Shown here one piece after another: positions 34,374-43,785 of a stretch of DNA of 64,000 nt. The DNA is taken from NCBI GenBank assembly GCA_964036045.1, contig OZ038382.1:86723795-86787794 (forward strand). The letters are read 5' to 3'. Both the position numbers and the translations under genes were made by a program. Position 1 is the stretch's first letter; each line of letters begins with the position of its first letter. Under the pieces are notes generated by a model. The model saw nothing but the letters and a program-made list of their open reading frames with translations. It was not told the origin of the DNA and searched no databases. The DNA comes from Eutreptiella sp. 'Long Island Sound 2002' (lineage: Eukaryota; Euglenozoa; Euglenophyceae; Eutreptiales; Eutreptiaceae).

Positions 34374-34408
34374 GGGAGCCATGAAAATCGCCCCTCCCCA
34401 GGCGATTT
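34371..34408 (+). promoter_or_regulatory. gag stop codon with downstream stem-loop, candidate readthrough signal
   Basis: TAG at 34371-34373 is the only stop between gag and pol, which share a frame. Eleven bases later an 8 bp perfect stem forms (AAATCGCC 34385-34392 with GGCGATTT 34401-34408, 8-base loop CCTCCCCA). The loop's CTCCCC (34394-34399) is also complementary to GGGGAG at 34373-34378, overlapping the stop. A full pseudoknot would have a one-base loop crossing six pairs, which is sterically doubtful, so the two stems may be alternatives. Readthrough of UAG by downstream structure is known for gammaretroviruses; here it is inference. Confidence 0.5.
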
Positions 34409-37400
34409 CAGGCATGATCCCCAAATTCCTGATCGACCATTACTTGATGTAGGGTCGCTTGTCTCCTCTCCCTTGGATCCGGCAGCGGATCCTTCTGTTG
34501 TAGTGGACGAGGTTGGTGTACAGTCCAAGCACAGGGCTCGTCAGTTTGTCACAAAGCTGTGGGTCTCTGATTGCAAGGAAAATTTCCACCTCGCCACTTG
34601 TTTGTGTGATAATGGATCAGAGGTAAATCTCCAATCCAATGCATTCTTACCCGACGACTGCGTGTTTGAATCGCCTCATCCTGTTACCCTCGAGGGAGTT
34701 TCTGGACATTCTCTCGCAGGTGGGCAACGCGGTTGTTATATATCCACCCATTTGGTCGCTCAAGACCTTTGGGAAGAGCAAAATGTGGAAGAAGTTGTCC
34801 TTAAGGATGACTACTTCTACCGAGCTGACATAAAATATGACCTTTACTTGGGCCATCCTTGGCTTCGTAAGAACAGGGTAGCGCCTGTAGGTCATCGTCG
34901 TTGTTTTTTGCTGGAGTCAGGTCCTTTGGAGCGTCCTGAATTTCGTTTTTTGCACGCAGGGTTTAAAAGTGCAGAAGAATTTTTGAAGCAAAAAGTGACA
35001 CCAAAATTTGGTGAAGATGTCACCATTGCAGAGGTGAATGGGAGTGCCGATTACTCCCAAGAGTTAGAATGTCTTCGTAGGGACTCCCAGCCACGACGCC
35101 CTTCGCGCTGGCACTCTTCATCCTACAGAGTTGTCGACAAATGGCGCGATGCAATTTGTGAATACTTTCACGAACATCACTCTTTTTGGCCCCAGTATGA
35201 TGCTTTTGCTAACCGTACGAACAAGCGCTTTGATAAGCACTTCAGCGACGCTTGGACCCACAAATGGGACAAGAAGTTGTGGATTAATCCTCCGTTTCAC
35301 TTAATCCAGCAGGTCATCCACAAAATCAAGCAAGATAAAACCCAGGCAATTTTAGTTGTGCCCTTGTGGGACGACAAGCCTTGGTTTCAGGAATTGCAGG
35401 ACATTTGTGTTGATTACATCGAACTTCCCAGGAAGATTAAGCTGTATGCCAGGGACGACACAGGTCCCCTGCCACAGCGCTCCTGGAGTTCGCTTGCATT
35501 CCTGGTGGATGGAAAGCTTTCTGACTCTAATTCTGCTGATTCTAGTACAGATTCCTGTGTTGGGTCTGAATCTGAGGTTGAGCGTGGTACTGATGATGAA
35601 TCTTTTTTTTCTGATTTTTGTTCGTCAGATACCCAAGGTGATTCAACGTCCAATGGATCCGCCTCGTCTCCCTCTTCCCCAATACGGTCGACATCGAAAA
35701 GAATCTTCAGTGCACGGGCGAGGAAAAATCTCCAATCGCGCCGCAAATTCAGAGTTTTTTATGAAAAACCCCCTGTGGAAGCTTTCATGGATCCTTTCGA
35801 GGAGCTGGATCGCGAAGAAAATCTCTGGGATTTCGACACAAGACCCACCTATCTTCAAGAGGCAGTGGATACGGACCTGTTTAGGGACATCCGTAAGAAG
35901 ATTCTTCCTGCCAAAGCCGAAGAAGTCGCCAAAGTTTTTTCGACAGTCATTCCTGGCGATCAGGTGGACACTGAATTGTGTTCCAAGTCAAGAGAAAAGA
36001 TTTTTGAGGAACGGAAGGATTCGACCCTTTCAGGGAAGTTGATCAAAGATCCCCCTGTCCGTGGACAGTTCGGTGAAGCCTTCATCGAGCTTCGTGAAGG
36101 GTACAAGGCAAAAAAACAGCGCCCTTATGAAAATCATGGACACAAACATGAGATTCTCAGAAAAATCATCGAGAGAAATCTCAGGGAATTTGGTTGGCTT
36201 GAGGGTTGTATGACCAGCGAATGGTGCTGTTCACCCTTCACAGTCCCGAAGCCACCGCCTGCAGACCAGAACACCATTGATGGTTGGCGAATGGTGGTTG
36301 ATTTTCGCAATCTCAACGCCGAAACAAAGGCGGATTCACACCCCCTGCCCCTCATTGAGGAGGAAATCGCCAAGAGGGCAAGAGGTCGTTTGTTCTCTGT
36401 GCTGGATCTCCGTCACGGCTTTCACCAAATGCCGTTGAGGAAGGACAGCAGACCTCTTACCTGTATGTGCACGCCATGTGGCCCAGTCCAATGGACCGTC
36501 ATGCCCATGGGATTGAAGAACGCCCCCTCATTTTTTCAAAGAATGATGGAGGATGTGCTGTTCACAACCCATCCGGAGCTTCGTGCCTTCGTGAGTGTGT
36601 ACATAGATGACATAATCATCGCGACGGAGGGGGAGGGACTGACCGAAGCCGAGCTGGTGGCCCTACATGAGAAGCAGCTGAACCAAGTTTTGGACATTCT
36701 TGACGCTAATCAGCTGATCTGTGGGCCAAAGAAGGGAAAATTGTTTTTAAAATCAGTCGAATTTTGTGGTTCTCTCCTAGAGAATGGCACTCGACGACCC
36801 AGTCCAGGGAAGCTCGTCGCTATTCAGAAGTGGAAGCGCCCTGAGACGATCACGGAGTTGCGAGGATTCCTAGGTTGTTGCAATTTTTACCACACTTTTG
36901 TGCCGAATTATGCCAAATTTGCTGCCCCCCTCACTGAATTACTGAAGGTAGGGAGGGATGCAGGCAAGGCAGGTTCAAAGGTTCGTGTCAAGTGGACTGA
37001 TGAGTGCGAGGAGGCCTTCCATCACTTGAAGGCAGCCCTCTGCGAAGTCGCCACGTTGCATGTGCCCCAATTTGACCGACCCTTCTACATTAGAACCGAC
37101 GCATCTAGGTACGCGATCGGAGCTGTCCTTGAACAGGTTGATGAAGCCACCGGCGATCATTACCCTCTTGCATTTTGGTCACGGAAGCTAGCCCCACGCC
37201 AAATGCAATGGTCGCCGCGTGAGCAAGAGACTTACGCCATCATCTGTGCTTTAAAAAAGTACCAATCGTGGGTTGGCACCAATCGAGTCGAGGTCCTGAC
37301 GGATCATCGATCTCTGGAGTATTGGGCCACTGAACACATTGATACTGTCGCGAGCCCAGCTGGTCGACGGGCCAGATGGCACGAATTTCTCTCTCTGTTT

Positions 37401-39557
37401 GACCTCCATGTGTCGTATCTGCCTGGAAAACACAACACGGTAGCGGATGCTCTGAGCCGATGGGCTTACCCCGCCTCAGAGGGGCTGCAAAGTACCAACA
37501 TCCATGGTACGGAGCAGGACCGCCATGTAATCATCGAATGGGATCAGGAAGAAAAGAAACTCATTCGACGTGCATGCATGCAGTGCGCTGTCAAACAGCA
37601 CGCATTGCCGTGTCACGACATCACGGCCATCACAGATCCGGCGCATGCCCATGAGATCTGCACCAAAACGATGAAAGTCGTGGAAAATGTCACCGATCCC
37701 TCCACAGGGAGTGTGAAACGGTTTGACTACACCCGACGAGTAAATCGATTTCGGTTGATCCAAGGCATTAAGCGTCGAGATCCGGCCAAAACTCCACCCC
37801 TGCCTAAGGATTCCCTTATCATCCGTGACTGGACGTCCGATTACCTGCAGGATCCCATGTTTAAAGAGGTCTTTGGAAATCTCAAATCCAAAGATGCTCA
37901 CAGGGATGGGATTTTTGCAGAGTACTCGTTGGATGGGGGGAAGCTGTGGATGGAGGGTAAATTGTGTGTGCCTGACGCCCTGGCCCCCCGAGTGTTAAAC
38001 TGGTGGCACAAATGGGAGTCCCCCCACGCACATGGCCGTCGACTGTGGTCGATGATTAAGCATAGGTTGTTTGGATCGAGGCTCTACACTCATTGCATGA
38101 AAGTAGCTGCCGGATGTGCCCAATGTGCTGTCTCGACGCCTCCCAGCGCGAAGAAGCACGGCCATCTGAGGCCTCATCCTATTCCGGAGCGTCTCTTTAA
38201 CAGAGTCACCAGTGATTTCTTTTATCTCGGTGAACTCGATGACGAAGAGTGCCATTGGACTAACAAAAAAGTCAATGGTGTGCTCCTTATTCAGTGCCGT
38301 CATTCCGGCTACATTCAAGTGTTGCCTTGCAACATTGAGTCGATGACTGGCAAGGCTGCCGCCAAATGGTGCGCGCAGACCTGGATGGGAGGCTGGGACG
38401 TCCCATCCGAGGTGGTCACGGACTCAGGCAAAGAGTACACCTCCGAATGGTGGAGAGAATTGTGTGCTCGCCTTGGAATCCACCACCTCAGGTGTGAAAT
38501 CCACTCGCATCGAGCGCTGCCTGGCGAAAGAGCCGGCCGCTCTGTTATAAATATGCTTCGTAAGGAGCTCGCGAGTGAGAAGGATTTCCACTGGCTTGAA
38601 GTTCTCTTCGCATTGCTTCGCCGTTACCACAACACGCCTTTGTATCATGGCCTTTCTCCAAATGAAATTGTCTTTGGACGAAAGAAGTGTTGGTGGAACA
38701 TGCCGTTGAATAATCCTCGCCCCTGTAAGGATGCTTCGCTGTTTTTGGACGAAGTCCAACGAGCAGACAGATCTGTGTCGAAATTAATCGAAAAGCATCA
38801 AGCTGACTGGCTTTGGGTTCAAAATCAAGGTCGAAAAAACCCCCACAATTTTGAGGTCGATGATCGAGTTTGGCTTCGAAAATCCGAAACCACCCTGGAC
38901 GGAGATGACAAGCTTCTTCCCTTGTGGGAGGGGCCATTCGCTGTTACAGCGCGTCTTGGGGAGAACAGGTGGAGGATTCGTGTGGATGTCAGCAGGGAAA
39001 TTGACGTTTCGGGCGATCGCCTTAAGAGAGAGATCCCCTCCCCCAAGGATCGAGTTAAACCCCTTTTTTGGACTGCAAAACACTTGTCCGATCGGGTAAT
39101 CGAAGGGGGAAAGTACGAACTCAAGAGGATTGTTGAAGCAAGACGTGACGCCAAGGGCGAATGGGAATTTTTGTGTGAGTGGAGGGGCTTTGATTCCAGT
39201 CACAACAACTGGGAACCAGCCCAATCTTTTGTCCATGGATACACCAAGGGGTTCATCGACTTCCTCAAGAAGCACCCCGAAATTGGTGTACTCCTGACAG
39301 ATTGTTTGTCGAAACCAGACAGACAAGTGGAGAGCGACGGAAAACGACCTGTGGTGAATCGAGATCCAGCCTTTTACGGCCCTCAGCAGCCACATTCCAG
39401 GGCTGATCCGTCAATCCCCCCTCCTGTGGTCAGGCCAGCCCAGGAGTCAAATGAGGACCAAGCTTCAAGTTCGGCCGCTGATCTGCAGCGCCCAAGCCGT
39501 ACGAGGGCCAGGCCAGACAGGTTAGTGGTCACATGTATTCGTGCATGGCCGAATTAA
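34374..39557 (+). CDS. pol: Pol polyprotein: protease, NPPF domain, RT, RNase H, integrase, chromodomain
   Basis: The frame is open from the codon after the gag TAG and has no nearby ATG, so expression by stop readthrough is likely. Numbering from the TTG at 34473: protease at about 40-150, with CDNGSEVNLQ as the active-site loop (Asn where Ser/Thr is usual) and YDLYLGHPWL near its end. An NPPF domain lies at about 220-330 (YDAFANRTNKRF, WINPPF at 270-275, ILVVPLWDDKPWF), resembling Dam-type N6-adenine methyltransferases. RT has VDFRNLN, FSVLDLRHGFHQ (Asp 645), MPMGLKNAPSFFQ and YIDD (Asp 712). RNase H has RTDASRYAIGAVL (Asp 876). Integrase has an HHCC-like site, SDFF (Asp 1248), VTDSGKEYTS (Asp 1317) and GERAGRS (Glu 1352); the last spacing is one residue shorter than usual. 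A chromodomain at about 1548-1605 (YELKRIVEAR, FLCEWRGFD, NNWEP) probably guides integration to marked chromatin. No stops or frameshifts. Confidence 0.93.
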   Translation, partial: GSHENRPSPGDFRHDPQIPDRPLLDVGSLVSSPLDPAADPSVVVDEVGVQSKHRARQFVTKLWVSDCKENFHLATCLCDNGSEVNLQSNAFLPDDCVFESPHPVTLEGVSGHSLAGGQRGCYISTHLVAQDLWEEQNVEEVVLKDDYFYRADIKYDLYLGHPWLRKNRVAPVGHRRCFLLESGPLERPEFRFLHAGFKSAEEFLKQKVTPKFGEDVTIAEVNGSADYSQELECLRRDSQPRRPSRWHSSSYRVVDKWRDAICEYFHEHHSFWPQYDAFANRTNKRFDKHFSDAWTHKWDKKLWINPPFHLIQQVIHKIKQDKTQAILVVPLWDDKPWFQELQDICVDYIELPRKIKLYARDDTGPLPQRSWSSLAFLVDGKLSDSNSADSSTDSCVGSESEVERGTDDESFFSDFCSSDTQGDSTSNGSASSPSSPIRSTSKRIFSARARKNLQSRRKFRVFYEKPPVEAFMDPFEELDREENLWDFDTRPTYLQEAVDTDLFRDIRKKILPAKAEEVAKVFSTVIPGDQVDTELCSKSREKIFEERKDSTLSGKLIKDPPVRGQFGEAFIELREGYKAKKQRPYENHGHKHEILRKIIERNLREFGWLEGCMTSEWCCSPFTVPKPPPADQNTIDGWRMVVDFRNLNAETKADSHPLPLIEEEIAKRARGRLFSVLDLRHGFHQMPLRKDSRPLTCMCTPCGPVQWTVMPMGLKNAPSFFQRMMEDVLFTTHPELRAFVSVYIDDIIIATEGEGLTEAELVALHEKQLNQVLDILDANQLICGPKKGKLFLKSVEFCGSLLENGTRRPSPGKLVAIQKWKRPETITELRGFLGCCNFYHTFVPNYAKFAAPLTELLKVGRDAGKAGSKVRVKWTDECEEAFHHLKAALCEVATLHVPQFDRPFYIRTDASRYAIGAVLEQVDEATGDHYPLAFWSRKLAPRQMQWSPREQETYAIICALKKYQSWVGTNRVEVLTDHRSLEYWATEHIDTVASPAGRRARWHEFLSLFDLHVSYLPGKHNTVADALSRWAYPASEGLQSTNIHGTEQDRHVIIEWDQEEKKLIRRACMQCAVKQHALPCHDITAITDPAHAHEICTKTMKVVENVTDPSTGSVKRFDYTRRVNRFRLIQGIKRRDPAKTPPLPKDSLIIRDWTSDYLQDPMFKEVFGNLKSKDAHRDGIFAEYSLDGGKLWMEGKLCVPDALAPRVLNWWHKWESPHAHGRRLWSMIKHRLFGSRLYTHCMKVAAGCAQCAVSTPPSAKKHGHLRPHPIPERLFNRVTSDFFYLGELDDEECHWTNKKVNGVLLIQCRHSGYIQVLPCNIESMTGKAAAKWCAQTWMGGWDVPSEVVTDSGKEYTSEWWRELCARLGIHHLRCEIHSHRALPGERAGRSVINMLRKELASEKDFHWLEVLFALLRRYHNTPLYHGLSPNEIVFGRKKCWWNMPLNNPRPCKDASLFLDEVQRADRSVSKLIEKHQADWLWVQNQGRKNPHNFEVDDRVWLRKSETTLDGDDKLLPLWEGPFAVTARLGENRWRIRVDVSREIDVSGDRLKREIPSPKDRVKPLFWTAKHLSDRVIEGGKYELKRIVEARRDAKGEWEFLCEWRGFDSSHNNWEPAQSFVHGYTKGFIDFLKKHPEIGVLLTDCLSKPDRQVESDGKRPVVNRDPAFYGPQQPHSRADPSIPPPVVRPAQESNEDQASSSAADLQRPSRTRARPDRLVVTCIRAWPN

Positions 39558-41186
39558 GGAAGCCATCCTACCACATTCTGCTCAATCCACTGTTCATTCT
39601 TTCTGTTTATGTCATGATGTGGAGAACTGCGAATGTTTGATAATTTGACGTCAATCAACTTTTCTTTGGTCTCCGTTCGGCAGACAAGGCGTAGATACGC
39701 TGACGGAGTGTGCTGCCGTGTTCAGAAAAAACCAAACTCAGGCTTAATTCAGGCAGATTCGGGGTAATCTTGTCTCTGTTGGTCTGTGCATCTTTGGAAT
39801 TTGGCTACTCGTGCAGATGGAAGCAAATGTACATAATCAAAACACCGGCCGGTGACATGCACCCCTACAGGCAACCCCTGTAGTACTGGCTGCACCAGAT
39901 GCGACGCCAGGAACTCAGATCTCACCTTCATTTGCTGTGATGCTGACGCCAAAGTCCAGATTCAGATCCAGGATCCTCAAATTTACCTTGAATTTCTCAG
40001 GTTTGTCCATCATTCTGCCACTGTTGTACGAAACCCAGACGTCAATTGTTCAGACAATCTTCAGATAGGAGCTCTAGGGACTTCTAACAGCAACCTCTGA
40101 AGTCCGTAAGCTTCGTTGTATTTTTGGCACACGCCAATGTGAGCTCAATCCGACCAGAAACTGTCGAGAATGGTGAATCCAAGTGTCTTGTGGGACTCCA
40201 TCGAAAGATTGGCCTTGTCCAAGTCGATTGACACCACCGCCACTGTAAATTCGGTGTCTCTCAGTTATATACTGTCAGTAAAGTGCCTTCAGCGAACCTT
40301 CGGCGCGTTACATGCCAAGGATCCAGGGCCAGCATGTCCCATCATGATGCATCATCACCTGATCCACATTTTGATAGAATCTGTTAGATGCTCGCGAACC
40401 AACGTGCCGGAAAGCACAATTGAGCTGAATAAACGACAATATATATTAACTTTAGTCTAAACGAAGGTGTTGGTAGTTTCAGTTGACACATTCAGCTTCA
40501 TTTCACCTTCATCTCAGGGAATTTACTCATGTTAGGACAATTTAGATTGATTTCCTTGTCATCTCCCATCATTCCTCGAAGATCTGTCGACGGCTTTGCC
40601 TAACTTCGTTGACGCTTATGATCTTCTGTGCACTTAGGGTCTGTAGACTACATGTGTATTTGTTTAACCGCACTGTGATTGCTTAATCCCCTTCATCTCT
40701 GCCCAAATTCATTCTCATTGTGCTGAATCTTGTGATCATCCGCCAGATGCGCCAAATCTGAGCCACATGCTGTACTTTTCAGAACGAGAAAAGCGGGATA
40801 ACACGATGTAGAGTTCGGCGAGGACACCGTAGCGTGCCCGCGACAGCGAAACTGTGCCAGAGCGCTGAGATGTCACTCCAATTCTTGATCCCCCCACTCA
40901 ATCCACCAATAATCTACCTCATTCTCAACCAATGCATGGTTTGGTATCGATTCTCGATACGTTTACATGCTTTTTAGCCCGTGACCTAATGTTTTACTGC
41001 ACGGAGGACTGTTCGTCACTTCTCATTCCGTCTCATTTCAGGTTCATCCAACCTGATTCAGTGCCAATTCAGCCCAAATCAGGTCAGATCAAGCAGATTT
41101 CGCCTCATCGAGGCTACATTTCTATGTTTTTCTGGGACTTACCCGCACTACGTTCTTCGTTGACGTAGCGACACACCCCAGTGTGT
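39558..41186 (+). other. 1.6 kb non-coding region between pol and the 3' LTR
   Basis: Part of the LTR element but without a convincing gene: the longest plus frames are 83-97 codons (39852-40100, 40170-40460, 40932-41168) and match nothing I know. There is no envelope-like ORF with a signal peptide and transmembrane segment. It may be a long 3' untranslated region, possibly for packaging, or a lost gene. Confidence 0.6.
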
Positions 41187-41200
41187 TTTTGGAGGGGGAG
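41187..41200 (+). other. polypurine tract
   Basis: A purine run, GGAGGGGGAG (41191-41200), immediately precedes the TG of the 3' LTR, the expected place for plus-strand priming. Confidence 0.8.
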
Positions 41201-41732
41201 TGTAAGTGCGGCTAGCCCCATCTGCTCAGATTTTCAGACATTCTGCCCAGATTGGCTACATTTTGGTCATTTTCTTTGCTTCGGCGGAATTGCCGCCTCG
41301 CAGCTCAGTCACAGGATATTTCCTATATATTTCTGATATGCCGGATTTGATTCCGCGGTCCATTTCCCGTAAATCCGCCGCATTCCGCTATTTTAGCTGG
41401 AATCGCCATTTGCCGCTGGCGCGCGCTCGCGGGCCTGATCGGCCATACAATTTTACATAAATGGATTATTTAAATTCATTCGGACAGTTTTGGACACTCA
41501 GATGTATTTAGAATAATTCCCCTCAATTTTCTTCATAGACTGGGATTTTCTGCCGGACCACAATCAGCATGGACCTTGCTTCTGTTGTCGCTGCTCTCGC
41601 CTCCGTTGGTGTCCGTGTCTCTGGTTCCAACCCCAATAACAACATCCAGGGAGACTCCTCGCGTGCCTGCCCCACTGGTCTTGCCGGCCCCGAGCCCTCC
41701 GGCACCCACATCGACCCAGGGCAGCACTTTCA
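41201..41732 (+). repeat. 3' LTR (532 bp)
   Basis: Same length and, by eye, same sequence as the 5' LTR. It carries the gag ATG at 41569 as well, so a chimeric 75-codon frame reads from it into flanking DNA; this has no expected function. The target duplicate GAGGG follows at 41733-41737. Confidence 0.93.
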
Positions 41733-41737
41733 GAGGG

Positions 41738-42680
41738 TTAGGGAGAGTGCCTCTTTGATCTGGTCTATTGCCTACAGGTGGATGGTAGTAGGGTAGTGCC
41801 AGAGGATGTGCTTGGTCGCGTCCCGGTGTGTATGGGCGGCGCGTCCTGCGGGCTCCATGGTTTGCGGCTTGAGGGTGTTGTCGAGGGTGACGTCTTGGAG
41901 GCGGTCGACTTCAGCGGCCTACCGTGTCCGCCAGTCCGTCAGCGTGGTGTCTTTTTCGGTGCAGTCCAGGGTATAGTGGACAGCTGTCCACTCCGGGTCG
42001 GGGTCAACGGCAGTGTCGGTGATCGCTGTCGCGTTTACCCAGATAGCTTTTGAGGGTCTTGCCCCGGGTGTTTGGTCATCGTCTCCCAGGGCTGTGCCTT
42101 CAATGGTTGCTGTGCCCTGGATGGTTATGTAAAGGTGCACGGCATGTGTTAGTTGTACTAGGTTCGGTGTGAGGAGGTGAATCACTTCCATCGTTGTTAC
42201 TCCCGGAAGGATCGTCTTCCCATCGATGTTGCCCGTCGGTAATCGCCATGTTGTTGTTGTGCTCCTGGTGTGGTTCCCATCTCGGAACAGTTGGTAGTTA
42301 TCCAAGATGTGGCGTGTGGTGAGCGGCTTGGCAAGATGTTGGACGCTCACGTTGACGCTGGGAGGTTCGGCCCTTTTGTGGGCCAGTTAACTTTGTCCTC
42401 TTTGTGGAGAGTTGTCCTGCGAGGGCGTGTGGGGTTTTGTTGGGCTGGGGGGGATGTGTGGTTCCGGTATCGGTTGCGCCGTCGGCCGAAGGCTGGTGAT
42501 TCTGGCAGCCCCAGTGGCTGCGTCATCTTGCAGGTAGAACTTCAGCGCTGGTGGCCCAACAGGGTGCCACTCACGTGGGCCGTCGTGCGGAGTGTGGAGC
42601 CGGATGCTTTGCTGAGTGGACCAGCGGTGGTAGGCCAGGATGGCGTTTGTGATGGCGGGAACGTAATCGTCCCCGACCTA
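41738..42680 (-). pseudogene. distal (5') coding-like part of the LINE-like element beyond the LTR insertion
   Basis: GC-rich DNA like that at 15-31 kb resumes right after the target duplication. A minus frame from about 42680 to 42389 reads like protein (YVPAITNAILAYHRWSTQQ, then EWHPVGPPALKFYLQDD), and 41919-42350 (143 codons) continues in another frame with LYITIQGTATIEGTAL and WTAVHYTLDCTEKDTTLTDW. No domain is recognised. Its strand, composition and position make it the upstream end of the interrupted minus-strand element. Confidence 0.5.
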
Positions 42681-43785
42681 GAGGACTAAAGCAGAACACG
42701 AAGAACACCAAAAAAAACTTGTTTCTTGAACTGTGGCGATGTCTGTCACGCTCAGCCTTGCTAGGCCCAATTAGGGGGGGTGGTCATGTCACCATTGCCC
42801 CCCCACTCAGGCCAAGGTTTGAAAAGACAATTTTCACTTACACAAATCGTGCTCTGGGGGGTAGTCCTCTGAGGTACACCAGACCAACAAACAAAAATTT
42901 ACAAAAATTCAACTACTGATGACCCCCCTTGTGTGATTGTTTATGCTCTGCAGATGAAAATAACCATTTTTTTGCTGTTTTTTGGCGTTTTTAGATGAGA
43001 GGCATTTTTGGCTAATTAACCAGAATAGCAAAAACGTGTTGTGACCTGGCTTTGGTAAACTCCTTTGCCTACAACTTACAATTTTATCTACTCTTTGTTG
43101 CAGTTCAAAACCTACATGGAAATCACTAGGACTGACAGTATCACTTCAGTTCCATTGTTGAGCTCATGTCTGTAAACCTCATTTCCGATCATAAAACAAG
43201 TAAGTGTCTTCCTGCCAAACTTGGCCGGTTGAGGCGAAAGTGTTTTCAGTTCATAGAGTGTAGAACAACATTTCAAAAATGAAAACCACCATGACAAACG
43301 TGGCAGATTCAGGCCAAAAGCCTTGGAGCAGAGAATTGGTATGAGTGCAAATGAGGCACCATCACAAGGTGCACACTGTCAAATGTATCATAATAAATCA
43401 AACACTCCTTGCTGATTCAGAGGGCAAATACATGCAAAGTATAAGAAGTGCACCTGCTGCATGAATGCTTGCAGCACACTGACAGCAGAAGCCTCGGGTC
43501 CTCCTGAAGGCTGTTAGGGCCCACATGGTCATCCACAGTACCGAGGCTGCAATTCTTGGCGCAGCAGCCTTTCTGCTTTACCCCTTCCATCTACCAAGAA
43601 GAAACAAATCAAGGGCAGCGTGGGTATAGCCGTGCACAGACTGCACCTACACGAGCACATATAGGACTGTCAGGAGAACAAAAAGAAAACGAAGTACCGG
43701 GCTGAGCAGAACACAGGGCGGCTCCTACTCGTACAAGGGAGGCATTGCCCCAGGGTGCTCCTATCTCTATATCGGCGCCAAGACA
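42681..43785. other. AT-richer region without a recognised gene
   Basis: Composition changes sharply from the GC-rich LINE-like DNA. It contains short A and T runs and no frame longer than about 66 codons. A 5' LTR of element E2 should lie here or just downstream, but I could not match it to anything beyond 52.9 kb. Confidence 0.4.

Larger units (their letters stand above)
30979..41732 (+). mobile_element. complete, apparently intact Ty3/gypsy chromovirus-type LTR retrotransposon (10.75 kb)
   Basis: Two 532 bp LTRs (30979-31510 and 41201-41732), both starting TG and ending CA, appear identical by eye. The element is flanked by a perfect 5 bp target duplication GAGGG (30974-30978 and 41733-41737). 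It has a PBS, a purine-rich tract, a 1008-codon gag and a roughly 1.7 kb-codon pol, both uninterrupted apart from the single TAG between them. Pol order is protease, NPPF domain, RT, RNase H, integrase, chromodomain, as in chromoviruses apart from the NPPF domain. Identical LTRs and open frames point to a very recent insertion, into the minus-strand LINE-like coding region. Confidence 0.95.

Noticed and set aside
34373-34408. A full H-type pseudoknot as a firm call
   Set aside because: Base pairing is possible on paper, but one loop would be a single base crossing six pairs; only the 8 bp stem-loop is claimed with moderate confidence.
39558-41186. An envelope gene in the intact element
   Set aside because: No ORF above about 100 codons and no signal peptide or transmembrane segment.
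41569-41796. 75-codon ORF from the 3' LTR as a gene
   Set aside because: It is the duplicated start of gag reading into flanking DNA after the LTR end; there is no reason to expect a product.
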